The notes under the pieces are model-generated. The model saw nothing but the letters and a program-made list of their open reading frames with translations. It did not search any database and had not been told where the DNA came from. Positions 25,556 to 34,374 of a DNA stretch of 64,000 nucleotides are shown here, one piece after another. Location: positions 1 through 64,000 of the forward strand of contig NZ_NHSF01000069.1 in NCBI RefSeq assembly GCF_016653295.1, written 5' to 3'. The stretch comes from Halochromatium salexigens. GTDB lineage: Bacteria; Pseudomonadota; Gammaproteobacteria; Chromatiales; Chromatiaceae. Each line of letters starts with the position of its first letter. Position 1 is the stretch's first letter. Made by a program: the position numbers and the translations under genes.

Positions 25556-26302
25556 TCATCCGAGCTGCTCGGAGATGCGCTGCCCTGCCTGTTGCAGATC
25601 CGCGATCCAGTCCAGCTGCCGACGTTCGATCGGCGCTGAGACCGAGAGGCCACCGGCGACGCGGCCGGTGCTGTCGTAGAGCAGGACGCCGATGCAGCCA
25701 ACGTCGAGTTCGGCTTCTGCATCGTCGAGCGCGTAGCCTCGGTCAATCGCGTCCAGACAGGCTGCGCGCAGCCGATCGACATCGCTCAGGGTGTTGCGGG
25801 TATAGGCTGGCAGGTTAGTGCGCTCGGCATAGGTTCGAATCGCTTCCTCGCCGCCGGCGCCGAGCATCAGCTTGCCGACTGCGGTGACGTGTAAGGGCGC
25901 GCGGGCGCCGATGAGCTGCTGCACATGGATCATCCGATTGGGTGTGGCCTTTTCGATATAGACCACCTCATCGCCCTCGCGAATGGTGAGATTGATGCTC
26001 TCGCCGAGCTGGTCGCGCAGGGTCTCCATCACCGGGCGTGCGATCGCACGCAGGTCGACATCGCCACGCAGGCGCACCCCAACCTGGAGCAGACGCAGCC
26101 CGAGCCGATAGTGGCCAGCGGGGTCGCGCTCGACGAATCCGTTCTGGATCAGCGCGGCGAGGATGCGATGCGTGGTGGAGGCATACAGGCCGGTTTCTGC
26201 GGTGAGCACCTTGAGACTGACCGGGTCTGGGTAGCGGGCGATGGCATCGAGTAGTGCTGCTGCGCGATCGATGACCTGGATGCGGGGTGGTGGGGTAGCC
26301 AT
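25556..26302 (-). CDS. IclR-family transcriptional regulator
   Basis: The product is 248 aa. The N-terminal winged helix-turn-helix reads VIDRAAALLDAIARYPDPVS, then TGLYASTTHRILAALIQNGFVERDP and HYRLGLRLLQVG. The C-terminal GAF-like effector domain contains LRDQLGESINLTIREGDEVVYIEKA, LHVTAVGKLMLGAG and the closing CIGVLLYDSTGRVAGGLSVSAP. The gene is divergent from the phosphoketolase-like/DUF1537 operon, and the 211-base gap holds paired TTTC...GAAA boxes, so it probably controls that operon and itself. The ligand is unknown but likely a sugar acid or its phosphate. Confidence 0.92.
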   Translation of the reverse strand: MATPPPRIQVIDRAAALLDAIARYPDPVSLKVLTAETGLYASTTHRILAALIQNGFVERDPAGHYRLGLRLLQVGVRLRGDVDLRAIARPVMETLRDQLGESINLTIREGDEVVYIEKATPNRMIHVQQLIGARAPLHVTAVGKLMLGAGGEEAIRTYAERTNLPAYTRNTLSDVDRLRAACLDAIDRGYALDDAEAELDVGCIGVLLYDSTGRVAGGLSVSAPIERRQLDWIADLQQAGQRISEQLG

Positions 26303-26321
26303 GGTGTTTGATGTCTGAGTG

Positions 26322-26358
26322 TTTTCCGCATTATGAAAGCTTTCCCTTATTGCGAAAA
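26322..26358. promoter_or_regulatory. Tandem pseudo-palindromic boxes, candidate IclR operator
   Basis: Two adjacent boxes are seen: TTTCCGCATTATGAAA at 26324-26339 and TTTCCCTTATTGCGAAA at 26342-26358. Each has the TTTC-N8/9-GAAA form. Together they make a larger imperfect palindrome around the perfect core GAAAGCTTTC. They lie just upstream of the IclR start and about 155 bases from the divergent operon, as expected for an IclR-family autoregulatory site. Confidence 0.5.
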
Positions 26359-26513
26359 GAGGCTCTGAGGCTCAATCTATGCCTCAAGCATGCAGAGAGA
26401 AACAGGGATAGACCAGGTTTCCGCCGTCCCCGTTTCTCCTTTGATCATCCCACCGCCGAGATGGGCCTGTGGATGAGGGCTCGCCGAAAGACCAACATTG
26501 AGGAAATCCGACC

Positions 26514-28760
26514 ATGAGTGCATCCGCTACCGCGACAGCCTCCACTGCCACCAGATCGACCGATCAATCTGCTGCCATCCCCGCCTTCTGTGAGGGGGTG
26601 TTGCATTTCGGCCCGCTGAAGGAGGCGTTCGCTGCGCTGTCTGAGCCGGCGGTCGGCGAGGGCGAGACGGCGATCTCGCAGGTCGATGAGGCCGCGGTGT
26701 TCCAAACCCGGCTGATTGCAGATGCGCTACGGTATTCGATGCTGCAACTGTGCGCCTCCAAGGAGTCGGGCCATCCAGGCGGCTTCGCGAGCGCGGCCGA
26801 GGCGATCGCGGCGCTGATCATGCTCGGGCACAAGAACATCGTCACCGAGGTCGGCCATCATGCACCGGGCTTCTATAGCAGCATGTTCCTGGATGGCTCG
26901 CTGGAGGCGATGGGCATCCGCACCATGACGCAGATGCAGGAGCGCTTCCGTGAGCGCGATGGGCTGCTCGGGCATCTGTCCGGGGCCATTCCGGGCCTGC
27001 TGGCGCCGGCGGGTCCGCTCGGGCAGGGGCAGCATTTCGCGATGGCCGGGGCCTATCTGAATCGCGACAAGCTGTTCCCCTGCACCATCGGCGATGGCGG
27101 CCTCGGCGAGCCCTACATCCTCTCGGCGATGAAGCACTTCCACACCAGCTATCCGGAGGTGACCAATTTCCTGCCGGTGCTGATTTGGAACGGTTATAGC
27201 CAGGAGCACCATTCGATGGTGTCGCTGATGGACAACGCGCAGATGACGGCCTACTGGCAGACGCATGGCTTCGAGCGGGTGATCCTGGTCGATGCCAAGG
27301 CCTATGACGACGCCGATCAGCCTGAGGCCTATGTCGATAGCACGCTGTTCGGCGAGTCGGCGCGCGCGGCCTTTACGCGGGCGGTGTTGGATGGCATGCG
27401 CGAGGCGGCCGACTCGGCGCTGAGTGGCACGCTGACGGCGGTGATCATCAAACAGCTCAAAGGCGCCGGCGTGCATGCGCGCGGGGCCAAGTCGCACAAC
27501 CTGTACCCAGGTGACAAGCCGGAGAAGCCGAGCATTGCCGAGGCGCTGGAGCGCGGCGCGCTGGCGCCGGAGGCCTGGGCGCTGGTGCGCACCTTGATGG
27601 CGCGCGCGGGCGGAGGTCCGGCGGGCCGGGTGGCGGTGACCGAGTCCGAGCGTCCGTTGCCGGAGGTCGGTGAGCTGCCGATGCAGGCGTTTGCGGTCGG
27701 CGAGAAGGCGGTGCCCTCGACGGCGATGGCGCAGATGGTGGCGACCCTGGGTGAGCGCGATCCGCTGTTCGTGGTGACCAATGCCGATGGCAACGAGGCC
27801 TCGGCGATGAAGGTGATCAATGAGCGGCTGAAGATCCGCCATCCGACCGTCGATGCGCTCTACAACCAGGCGCCAACCGGCCAGGTCTACGAGCCGCTGA
27901 GCGAGGATGCCTGTGCCGGCCTGGCCGCGGGGATCGCCTTGTTCGGTGGGCGTTCGCTGTGGCTCTCGTACGAGAGCTTCGCGATCAATGGCTGGCCGAT
28001 CGTGCAGACGGTGGCGCAGGCGATGGCGGAACTGCGGCGGCGCACGCCGGCGGTGGTGAGCATGTTCACCGCCGGTGCCTTGGAGCAGGGGCGCAATGGC
28101 TGGACCCATCAACGCCCTGAGATCGAGAACTATCTCGGTGGGCAGATGCGCAATGGCAACAGCTATCTGCTGTATCCGGCGGATGCGAACATGATGCAGG
28201 CGGCCTTTGCTTGGGCGACCTCGCAGTTCAATAAGTGCATCAGCATCGTGGCGAGCAAATCGGCACTGCCGGTGTATACGACGCCGGAGCAGGCTGCGCG
28301 GGCGATCGATGAAGGCGCGGTCGCGTTGTACGAATCGCCGGCTGGCGGCGGGGCGTTGGTGGTGTTCGCGGTGACGGGGGATATGGTGCTGTTGCCGGTG
28401 TTCGAGGCGAAGGATGCGCTGGAGGCGGCAGGTCATCGGGTGCGGATCGTGGCGGTGGCCAATCCGCGCCGGCTGTATCGGGCGGGTGATGTGGCTTGGG
28501 AGCATAGTGCCGAGGCGGATGGGCGGTTCATGGAGGATTTGGCCTTTGCGGATCTGTTTGATGGGGAGGCGTTGGTGGCCGTCAGCGGTGGCGGCACGGT
28601 GGCCTTGGAGCCGGTGCTGTTGCGCTCGCGCGCTCGAGCGCGGGATCTGTTCGGCTGGCAGCGGGGGGAGACGACGGCTTCGCCGGCGGAGATCATGGCG
28701 TTTAATGGGATCACCGGGGAGGCGTTGGCGGCTCGGGCTGCTGGGTTGATTGGCACCTAA
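26514..28760 (+). CDS. Phosphoketolase/transketolase-like TPP enzyme of unassigned substrate
   Basis: The product is 748 aa, with GAGGAA upstream of ATG 26514. The N-terminal TPP domain contains SKESGHPGGFASAAEAIAAL, GLLGHLSGAIPGL and GPLGQGQHFAMAGAYLN. The TPP/metal motif runs from IGDGGLGEPY to LIWNGYSQEHHSM. The NGY segment resembles phosphoketolase (HLNGYKI). The middle pyrimidine-like domain (TNADGNEASAMKVINERL, YESFAINGWPIVQTVAQA) and the C-terminal DANMMQAAFAWA block also match that superfamily. Related proteins are sometimes labelled xylulose-5-phosphate 3-epimerase, which does not fit the domain content. It is followed after 23 bases by a DUF1537 kinase, suggesting a pathway for a phosphorylated C4-C5 sugar or sugar acid. 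Confidence 0.8.
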   Translation: MSASATATASTATRSTDQSAAIPAFCEGVLHFGPLKEAFAALSEPAVGEGETAISQVDEAAVFQTRLIADALRYSMLQLCASKESGHPGGFASAAEAIAALIMLGHKNIVTEVGHHAPGFYSSMFLDGSLEAMGIRTMTQMQERFRERDGLLGHLSGAIPGLLAPAGPLGQGQHFAMAGAYLNRDKLFPCTIGDGGLGEPYILSAMKHFHTSYPEVTNFLPVLIWNGYSQEHHSMVSLMDNAQMTAYWQTHGFERVILVDAKAYDDADQPEAYVDSTLFGESARAAFTRAVLDGMREAADSALSGTLTAVIIKQLKGAGVHARGAKSHNLYPGDKPEKPSIAEALERGALAPEAWALVRTLMARAGGGPAGRVAVTESERPLPEVGELPMQAFAVGEKAVPSTAMAQMVATLGERDPLFVVTNADGNEASAMKVINERLKIRHPTVDALYNQAPTGQVYEPLSEDACAGLAAGIALFGGRSLWLSYESFAINGWPIVQTVAQAMAELRRRTPAVVSMFTAGALEQGRNGWTHQRPEIENYLGGQMRNGNSYLLYPADANMMQAAFAWATSQFNKCISIVASKSALPVYTTPEQAARAIDEGAVALYESPAGGGALVVFAVTGDMVLLPVFEAKDALEAAGHRVRIVAVANPRRLYRAGDVAWEHSAEADGRFMEDLAFADLFDGEALVAVSGGGTVALEPVLLRSRARARDLFGWQRGETTASPAEIMAFNGITGEALAARAAGLIGT

Positions 28761-28783
28761 ATTGAGACTGACTGGCTCTGGAT

Positions 28784-30115
28784 ATGGCTGAACCTGTGAC
28801 CAAGATTATTGCGATTGATGATGACCCGACCGGCTCGCAGACGGTGCATGGGTGCCTGTTGCTGATGCGCTGGGATGTCGAGACCTTGCTCGAAGCCTTG
28901 CGCGATGCGTCGCCGCTGTTCTTTGTGCTGAGTAATACGCGGGGCATGGATGCGTTCTCGGCAGCGGCGGTGACGCGTGAGATCTGTGTAAATCTGCGCG
29001 CTGCGTTGGCGCAGATGGAGAAGGCTGGGGAGCCCGTGCAGCCGGTGGTGGTGAGCCGGTCCGATAGCACCTTGCGCGGACATTATCCAGTGGAGACGGA
29101 TGTGATCGAGGAGGTGCTGGGGCCTTTTGATGCGCATTTTCTGGTGCCGGCGTTCTTCGAGGGCGGACGCTTGACGCGGGATGGGACGCATTATCTGCTG
29201 GTGGATGGCGAGCCGGTGCCAGTGCATGAAACGGAGTTTGCGCGGGATTCGGTGTTTGGTTTCAGCACGGCGTTCCTGCCGGACTATGTCGAGGAGAAGA
29301 CGGCGGGGCGGATTGCTGCGGATGAAGTCGAGCGGTTTTCGCTGGCGGATGTGGGCGGGGCGTTGGAGGGGCGTTTGATTCGCCTGGAGGGGAATCGCTG
29401 TTGTGTGGTGGACGCTGAGGAGCAGGCGGATCTGGACGGCTTTGCGCGACAGGTGTTGGCGACGGCGGGGCAGGGCAAGCGGTTTCTGTTTCGCAGTGCA
29501 GCGAGTCTGTTGACGGCCCTGGCGGACCTGCCGCCGCAGCCGGTGCCGGCAGCGGAGATGGCGACCTTTGTGCGCGGCGGCCGGCCGGGTGTGGTGCTGA
29601 TGGGCTCGCATGTGGGTAAGTCGACGCGGCAGTTGGAGCATCTGTTGGCTAAGACGGATGCGGTGGGGCTGGAGATCGATCTGGATCGGCTGGATGACGC
29701 TGATGTGCTGGCGGCGGAATTGATCGCTTCAGTGGAAGCGGCAATGCGTGAGGGCCGTGGTGCGGTGCTCTATACCAGCCGCAGCGAGCGGCAGTTTGCG
29801 ACCAAGGCGGAGCGCTTGGCGTTTGGGGATCGAGTGGCGAATCTGCTGGTGCGCATCGGCCAGCAGCTACCGGCAGATATTGGCTTTCTGATCAGCAAGG
29901 GTGGCATCACCTCGAACGATACGCTGAGCAAGGCGCTGGCGTTGCGCACGGCACGGGTGCTTGGGCAGGTTCATGCAGGCTGTTCGGTAGTGCGTTGTCC
30001 GGAGGATCATCCGCGTTTTCCGAATCTGCCGGTGGTGATCTTCCCCGGAAATGTGGGGGGGAATGAGACCTTGACGGAGGTGTGTCAGACGCTGACCACA
30101 CCGGCTGCTGCTTGA
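28784..30115 (+). CDS. DUF1537 four-carbon acid sugar kinase family protein
   Basis: The product is 443 aa. The N-terminal substrate domain opens IIAIDDDPTGSQTVHG and continues SRSDSTLRGHYPVETDVI, the signature of OtnK/DtnK/LtnD-pathway kinases. The C-terminal nucleotide-binding domain has GSHVGKSTRQLEHL, then FLISKGGITSNDTLSKAL and VIFPGNVGGNETL. Family members phosphorylate threonate, erythronate or oxo-tetronates. The usual partners (PdxA2-like dehydrogenase or OtnC aldolase) are absent and the neighbour is a phosphoketolase-like enzyme. The family also contains enzymes acting on other acids, so the substrate is open. Third codon positions favour G and T compared with the C-rich neighbours, a possible sign of recent transfer. 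Confidence 0.87.
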   Translation: MAEPVTKIIAIDDDPTGSQTVHGCLLLMRWDVETLLEALRDASPLFFVLSNTRGMDAFSAAAVTREICVNLRAALAQMEKAGEPVQPVVVSRSDSTLRGHYPVETDVIEEVLGPFDAHFLVPAFFEGGRLTRDGTHYLLVDGEPVPVHETEFARDSVFGFSTAFLPDYVEEKTAGRIAADEVERFSLADVGGALEGRLIRLEGNRCCVVDAEEQADLDGFARQVLATAGQGKRFLFRSAASLLTALADLPPQPVPAAEMATFVRGGRPGVVLMGSHVGKSTRQLEHLLAKTDAVGLEIDLDRLDDADVLAAELIASVEAAMREGRGAVLYTSRSERQFATKAERLAFGDRVANLLVRIGQQLPADIGFLISKGGITSNDTLSKALALRTARVLGQVHAGCSVVRCPEDHPRFPNLPVVIFPGNVGGNETLTEVCQTLTTPAAA

Positions 30116-30293
30116 ATTTGAGCGGTGTATTTGCGCGCCTTGATGCACAGTCCCCCGGCGTTGGGGAGAGTTCTGGAACAAGATCGATCAGTTCGGGGCT
30201 CAACCGTGTTAAGTAACATGATACGGCAGTAGCACCCCGAGAAAAGTTAGTGTAAGCAGTTTCAGTAGGTTACGCTACAGCGCAAATGCCTCC

Positions 30294-30322
30294 TTGCGGA
30301 GCCGGCTTTCGCGCGCTATGCT
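30294..30322 (+). promoter_or_regulatory. Candidate sigma-70 promoter of rpmE
   Basis: TTGCGG at 30294-30299 and TATGCT at 30317-30322 are separated by exactly 17 bases and precede the rpmE start by about 45 bases. The spacing and position are those of a vegetative promoter. The assignment is from sequence only. Confidence 0.45.
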
Positions 30323-30367
30323 TCGTCGATTAACCTGATAAGAGAGCCGATTCGGAGCAGGCAGGCC

Positions 30368-30568
30368 ATGAAAGAAGGCATCCACCCAGAGTATCAGGAC
30401 GTTAAAGTCCTTTGCAGTTGTGGTAATACGTTCAACACGCGTTCGACGTTGAAAGACGAATTGCATGTCGAGGTCTGTTCCGCGTGCCATCCGTTCTATA
30501 CCGGTAAGCAGAAGATCCTCGATACAGGCGGACGGGTCGATAAGTTCCGCCGTAAGTACGGTCGCTGA
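30368..30568 (+). CDS. rpmE: 50S ribosomal protein L31
   Basis: The product is 66 aa. It begins [20 protein letters not shown] and contains the zinc-binding cysteines C16, C18, C37 and C40 (CSC and CSAC), so this is the zinc-containing C+ form. The H-P-F-Y-T-G-K-Q-K motif and the basic C-terminus FRRKYGR complete the family pattern. It is a peripheral large-subunit protein bridging to the small subunit. The gene is monocistronic with its own promoter-like boxes and a downstream hairpin. Confidence 0.97.
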   Translation: MKEGIHPEYQDVKVLCSCGNTFNTRSTLKDELHVEVCSACHPFYTGKQKILDTGGRVDKFRRKYGR

Positions 30569-30604
30569 GGCGCCGCTAACAGTGCCGTCGCGCTAGGATC
30601 GATC

Positions 30605-30635
30605 GCGTCGCCGGCCGTAAGGCGGCGCGCTGTTT
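30605..30635 (+). terminator. Possible intrinsic terminator after rpmE
   Basis: An 8-bp GC stem (GCGTCGCC with GGCGGCGC, one G-T pair) encloses an 8-base loop at 30605-30628 and is followed by a short TGTTT run. The T tract is weak, so termination may be inefficient. Confidence 0.35.
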
Positions 30636-30692
30636 ACACCTCCGGCGCCGTTGCGCTCGATTCGGCGCTGAAACGCCAACGGAGCGCCATCC

Positions 30693-31937
30693 ATGCCCAA
30701 TCACCAAAAGCCTGATGCCGACGCCGATCTGAACGCTGCCGCGCTCGCTTACCACGAGACGCCGAGGCCTGGAAAGACCGCGATCGAAATCACCAAGTCA
30801 GCGGCCACGCAACGCGATCTCTCGCTTGCCTACACGCCCGGCGTTGCCGAGCCGGTGCGGCGCATCCATGCCAATGCCGAGGATGCCTACCGCTATACCA
30901 ATCGCGGTAATTTGGTGGCGGTGATCACCGATGGCACCGCCGTGCTCGGTCTCGGTAATGTCGGCGCCCTCGCAGGCAAGCCGGTGATGGAAGGCAAGGC
31001 CGTGCTGTTCAAGCGCTTCGCCGATATCGATGTATTTGATATCGAGGTCGATGCCGAGACGCCGGAAGCGTTTATCGAGACGGTGGCGCGGATCGCGCCA
31101 ACCTTCGGCGGCATCAACCTCGAGGATCTCGCCGCGCCGCATTGCTTCGATGTCGAGCAGGCGCTGATCGAGCGCCTCGATATCCCGGTCTTCCACGACG
31201 ATCAGCATGGCACCGCGATCATCATCGCCGCCGGTCTGCTCAATGCACTCGAGATGCAAGGTAAGGCGCTGGCCGATGCGCGCATGGTCGTGCTCGGTGC
31301 GGGCGCTGCCGGTATCGCCTCGATCAAGCTCTTGATCGAACTGGGTGCAAACCCGGAGAAGATTCTCACCGTCGATCGCAAGGGCGTGATCCATCGCGGG
31401 CGTACCGATCTCAATCGGCATAAGACCGAGGTCGCGGTCGAGACCGGCCGGCGCACACTCGCCGATGCCTTCGCGGACGCGAATGTGTTCATCGGGCTGT
31501 CGGGGCCGGATCTGGTTAGCACTGAGATGCTTGCATCGATGGCGCCGCAGCCGATTGTCTTCGCGCTCTCAAATCCGGTGCCCGAGATCCGTCCCGAGGT
31601 AGCGCTGAAGGTGCGCGATGACCTGATTATGGCTACTGGCCGCTCGGACTATCCGAATCAGGTCAATAATGTGCTGGGCTTTCCGTTCATTTTTCGCGGT
31701 GCGCTCGATGTGCGTGCCTCACGCATCAACATGCCGATGTGTATCGCGGCCGTGCATGCGCTCAAGGATCTGACCAAGGAGCCGGTGCCGGCCTCGGTGC
31801 TGGAGGCCTATGGCCTCGACGCGCTCAGTCGCGGACCGGATTACATCATCCCCAAGCCGTTGGACCCGCGCTTGCGTGATGCCGTTTCGTCGGCGGTTGC
31901 GCGCGCTGCGGTTGCCAGCGGTGTCGCCCGTGAGTGA
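30693..31937 (+). CDS. NAD(P)-dependent malic enzyme, short form
   Basis: The product is 414 aa. It decarboxylates malate to pyruvate. The malic N-terminal domain shows [35 protein letters not shown] and the catalytic lysine region [13 protein letters not shown]. The metal-site [14 protein letters not shown] and [20 protein letters not shown] follow. The NAD-binding domain has [17 protein letters not shown]. The phosphotransacetylase-like domain of long MaeB proteins is absent, as in many compact bacterial malic enzymes. Cofactor preference cannot be read from sequence. The gene seems to be transcribed alone. Confidence 0.93.
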   Translation: MPNHQKPDADADLNAAALAYHETPRPGKTAIEITKSAATQRDLSLAYTPGVAEPVRRIHANAEDAYRYTNRGNLVAVITDGTAVLGLGNVGALAGKPVMEGKAVLFKRFADIDVFDIEVDAETPEAFIETVARIAPTFGGINLEDLAAPHCFDVEQALIERLDIPVFHDDQHGTAIIIAAGLLNALEMQGKALADARMVVLGAGAAGIASIKLLIELGANPEKILTVDRKGVIHRGRTDLNRHKTEVAVETGRRTLADAFADANVFIGLSGPDLVSTEMLASMAPQPIVFALSNPVPEIRPEVALKVRDDLIMATGRSDYPNQVNNVLGFPFIFRGALDVRASRINMPMCIAAVHALKDLTKEPVPASVLEAYGLDALSRGPDYIIPKPLDPRLRDAVSSAVARAAVASGVARE

Positions 31938-32254
31938 GCCGGCACCTTTCATGCTATCTGTTTCCCCGTGACCGCTCGGATGGCGGCTGTCGACCTCGAG
32001 TAGAATCGGGGGCGGTCGAAGGCAGATCCTGTCATGGCTGCTGTCTGGACCCAAGGTTGGCTCCTCGCCAATGTCCGCCGCCTATTGGGTCAGGACGCAT
32101 CGCCTTGGTGCGGGCTGCTTCCATCCAGTGCATTAATATCGATCCTTCCAGAGGCCTTAAGGGCCTTTGATCATCAGGCTGATATTCTCCTTGGCCCTTG
32201 CCCGGAGACCATGGCTTGGCGTTTGAGAGCGACTGACAGACGGGAGAGACCTCT
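31938..32254. other. 317-base intergenic region upstream of gltA
   Basis: No convincing gene is visible. It holds a small palindrome, AGGCC-TTAAG-GGCCT, near 32151-32165 followed by TTT, which could be a weak terminator or a leader element. The gltA ribosome site GGGAGAG lies about 8 bases before the start. Promoter boxes were not clear. Confidence 0.4.
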
Positions 32255-33553
32255 ATGGCCGATCAGATCATTACCCTCACGAATAAGGCGGCCGGTGAAA
32301 GCTTCGACTATCCGCTGAAGACAGGTACGCTCGGCCCGGGCGCGTTGGATATCTCCTCGCTGTACCGCGATGCCGGTTTCTTCACCTATGATCCAGGCTT
32401 CATGGCCACCGCAAGTTGTCACAGCGCTATCACCTTCATCGATGGCGAGAAGGGCGTGCTGCTCTATCGTGGTTATCCGATCGATCAGTTGGCGACCAAG
32501 GCAAGCTTTCTCGAAGTGGCTTACCTGTTGGTTTACGGCGAGTTGCCTAGCGAAGAAGCGTTGAATCATTTCGAGCATCTAATCACCAGTCATACGATGC
32601 TCAATGAGAACCTGAAACGGTTCCTCAGCGGTTTCCATTACGATGCCCACCCGATGGCGATCCTCTGTGGGGTGGTCGGCTCCCTATCGGCCTTCTATCA
32701 TGAATCGATCGACGTCAATGATCCACGCTACCGCGAGGTTTCGGCGCATCGGTTGATCGCGAAGATGCCGACCATCGCCGCCGCAGCCTACAAGCATTTT
32801 GTTGGCGAGCCGATCATGTATCCACGCAATGATCTCCGCTATGGCGCGAACTTCCTACACATGATGTTCGCGACTCCTTGCGAGGATTATGAGCCCGGCT
32901 TGCTCGCCGAAAAGGCGCTGAACCTGCTGTTCATCCTGCATGCCGACCATGAGCAAAATGCCAGTACTTCGACGGTCCGCCTCGCTGGCAGCTCCGGTGC
33001 CAATCCCTTTGCTTGCATCGCCGCTGGTATCGCCTCGCTCTGGGGGCCGGCGCATGGCGGCGCTAATGAGGCGGTGCTCGATATGCTCGAGCAGATCGGC
33101 CATGTGAAGAACGTCGCCAAGTACGTGGATAAGGCTAAGGATAAGGATGATCCCTTCCGGCTGATGGGCTTTGGGCATCGGGTCTACAAGCATTATGATC
33201 CGCGCGCCAAGATCATCCGCGAGGTCTGCCATCAGGTTCTGGAGGAATTCCCGGGAGCCTCGGATAGCCCCCTGCTCGAGCTGGCGGTGAAGCTCGAGGA
33301 AATCGCGCTCAACGATGAATACTTCGTCGAGCGTAAGCTGTATCCGAACGTCGACTTCTACTCCGGTATCATTTATCGGGCGCTGGGCATCCCGCGCAAT
33401 ATGTTCACGGTGATGTTTGCGGTCGCTCGCACCGTCGGCTGGGTCTCGCACTGGATGGAGATGATGAGCGATCCAGCCAACCGCATCGGGCGCCCGCGCC
33501 AGATCTACCACGGGCAGGGCGTTCGCGATTACGTGCCGATTTCAAAACGCTAA
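32255..33553 (+). CDS. gltA: Citrate synthase (type II, long form)
   Basis: The product is 432 aa. It makes citrate from acetyl-CoA and oxaloacetate. Conserved motifs include [34 protein letters not shown], the oxaloacetate-binding [18 protein letters not shown] with catalytic His, [12 protein letters not shown], and [18 protein letters not shown]. The length and the N-terminal beta domain fit the hexameric, NADH-regulated gammaproteobacterial enzyme and distinguish it from the shorter PrpC at 16.6 kb. Its 3' end overlaps by 12 bases the end of a convergent gene. Confidence 0.97.
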   Translation: MADQIITLTNKAAGESFDYPLKTGTLGPGALDISSLYRDAGFFTYDPGFMATASCHSAITFIDGEKGVLLYRGYPIDQLATKASFLEVAYLLVYGELPSEEALNHFEHLITSHTMLNENLKRFLSGFHYDAHPMAILCGVVGSLSAFYHESIDVNDPRYREVSAHRLIAKMPTIAAAAYKHFVGEPIMYPRNDLRYGANFLHMMFATPCEDYEPGLLAEKALNLLFILHADHEQNASTSTVRLAGSSGANPFACIAAGIASLWGPAHGGANEAVLDMLEQIGHVKNVAKYVDKAKDKDDPFRLMGFGHRVYKHYDPRAKIIREVCHQVLEEFPGASDSPLLELAVKLEEIALNDEYFVERKLYPNVDFYSGIIYRALGIPRNMFTVMFAVARTVGWVSHWMEMMSDPANRIGRPRQIYHGQGVRDYVPISKR

Positions 33554-34258
33554 ATCCGCTTGTTCGGGCTCGCGCTCGCTGAGCAGGCGCTCGACAGCCT
33601 GGGGGTCAAGGCCGCGCTCCGGGCGCTCCGAGATCGCGCTCAGGGGCGGATTGCGGCGGGCCTGATCCGGGAGCACCACCAACTCGATCGGCACCTCGCC
33701 GGCGACGAAGGCGAAGGTCGGATGCGTTTGTCGGCTGCCGTCGGCGTAGCGATGCTGGCTATCGCCGGCCTGCCAGGGAATGCCTGTATCGATCAGTCGG
33801 AACACGATCGGGCGGGTATCGTCGGCGAAGAGGTGCAGGCGCACGCCCTGCTCAAGCGATGCCGTGCCCGAGACCGACGATCCAACCAAGCGCGGCTCGA
33901 ACTCGGCGAAGGTCTGCATCGCGGCTAGCGCCTGCTCGCGCAGCAGGGTGGTGACACGTCGCTGGGTGTGCGGTTGGAAGAGTCGATATTCGCTCTCCAG
34001 CGCTGCTTGAATCTCGGCATTGTCCGGCCAACAGCGCTTATTGCTGAAACCGAGCCGCTCGACGGCCTTACGGCGGCCATGATCGAGTTCGACGAGCCCG
34101 AGTTCGCGCATGATGCGTGCGGCCTCGCAGGCGAGCTGCCGGCGCTGACTCGCGCAGGCGCCTCGGTTCGCCGGTCTTGTGCTACGTCTGGGGTGGTCTG
34201 ACGCCGAGCGGGTCGAGCGCGCGCGGCGACCGAGTCGGCTCCCGTTTCGTCTAGGCAT
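33542..34258 (-). CDS. Conserved proteobacterial protein of unknown function
   Basis: The product is up to 238 aa from ATG 34258; a start further inside is possible because the first 35 residues are Arg-rich and poorly patterned. The core reads [20 protein letters not shown], then [47 protein letters not shown] and [20 protein letters not shown] recognise a widespread conserved family in which the G-S-x5-T and H-L-F-A-D motifs recall a nucleotidyltransferase-like fold, but no activity is established. No membrane segment or signal is visible. It is divergent from the pil operon with 116 bases between. Confidence 0.72.
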   Translation of the reverse strand: MPRRNGSRLGRRARSTRSASDHPRRSTRPANRGACASQRRQLACEAARIMRELGLVELDHGRRKAVERLGFSNKRCWPDNAEIQAALESEYRLFQPHTQRRVTTLLREQALAAMQTFAEFEPRLVGSSVSGTASLEQGVRLHLFADDTRPIVFRLIDTGIPWQAGDSQHRYADGSRQTHPTFAFVAGEVPIELVVLPDQARRNPPLSAISERPERGLDPQAVERLLSEREPEQADLAF

Positions 34259-34374
34259 GCGATTCTTCGTCGTTAGGATGGCTGGATGCGCGTGGGATGC
34301 TTTCTGATATAGTCAGGTCAAGGCTCGGAAATGCGAGGGGGTTGGCCGCCGTTCGCGGCAATGGCCGGCGTGCG

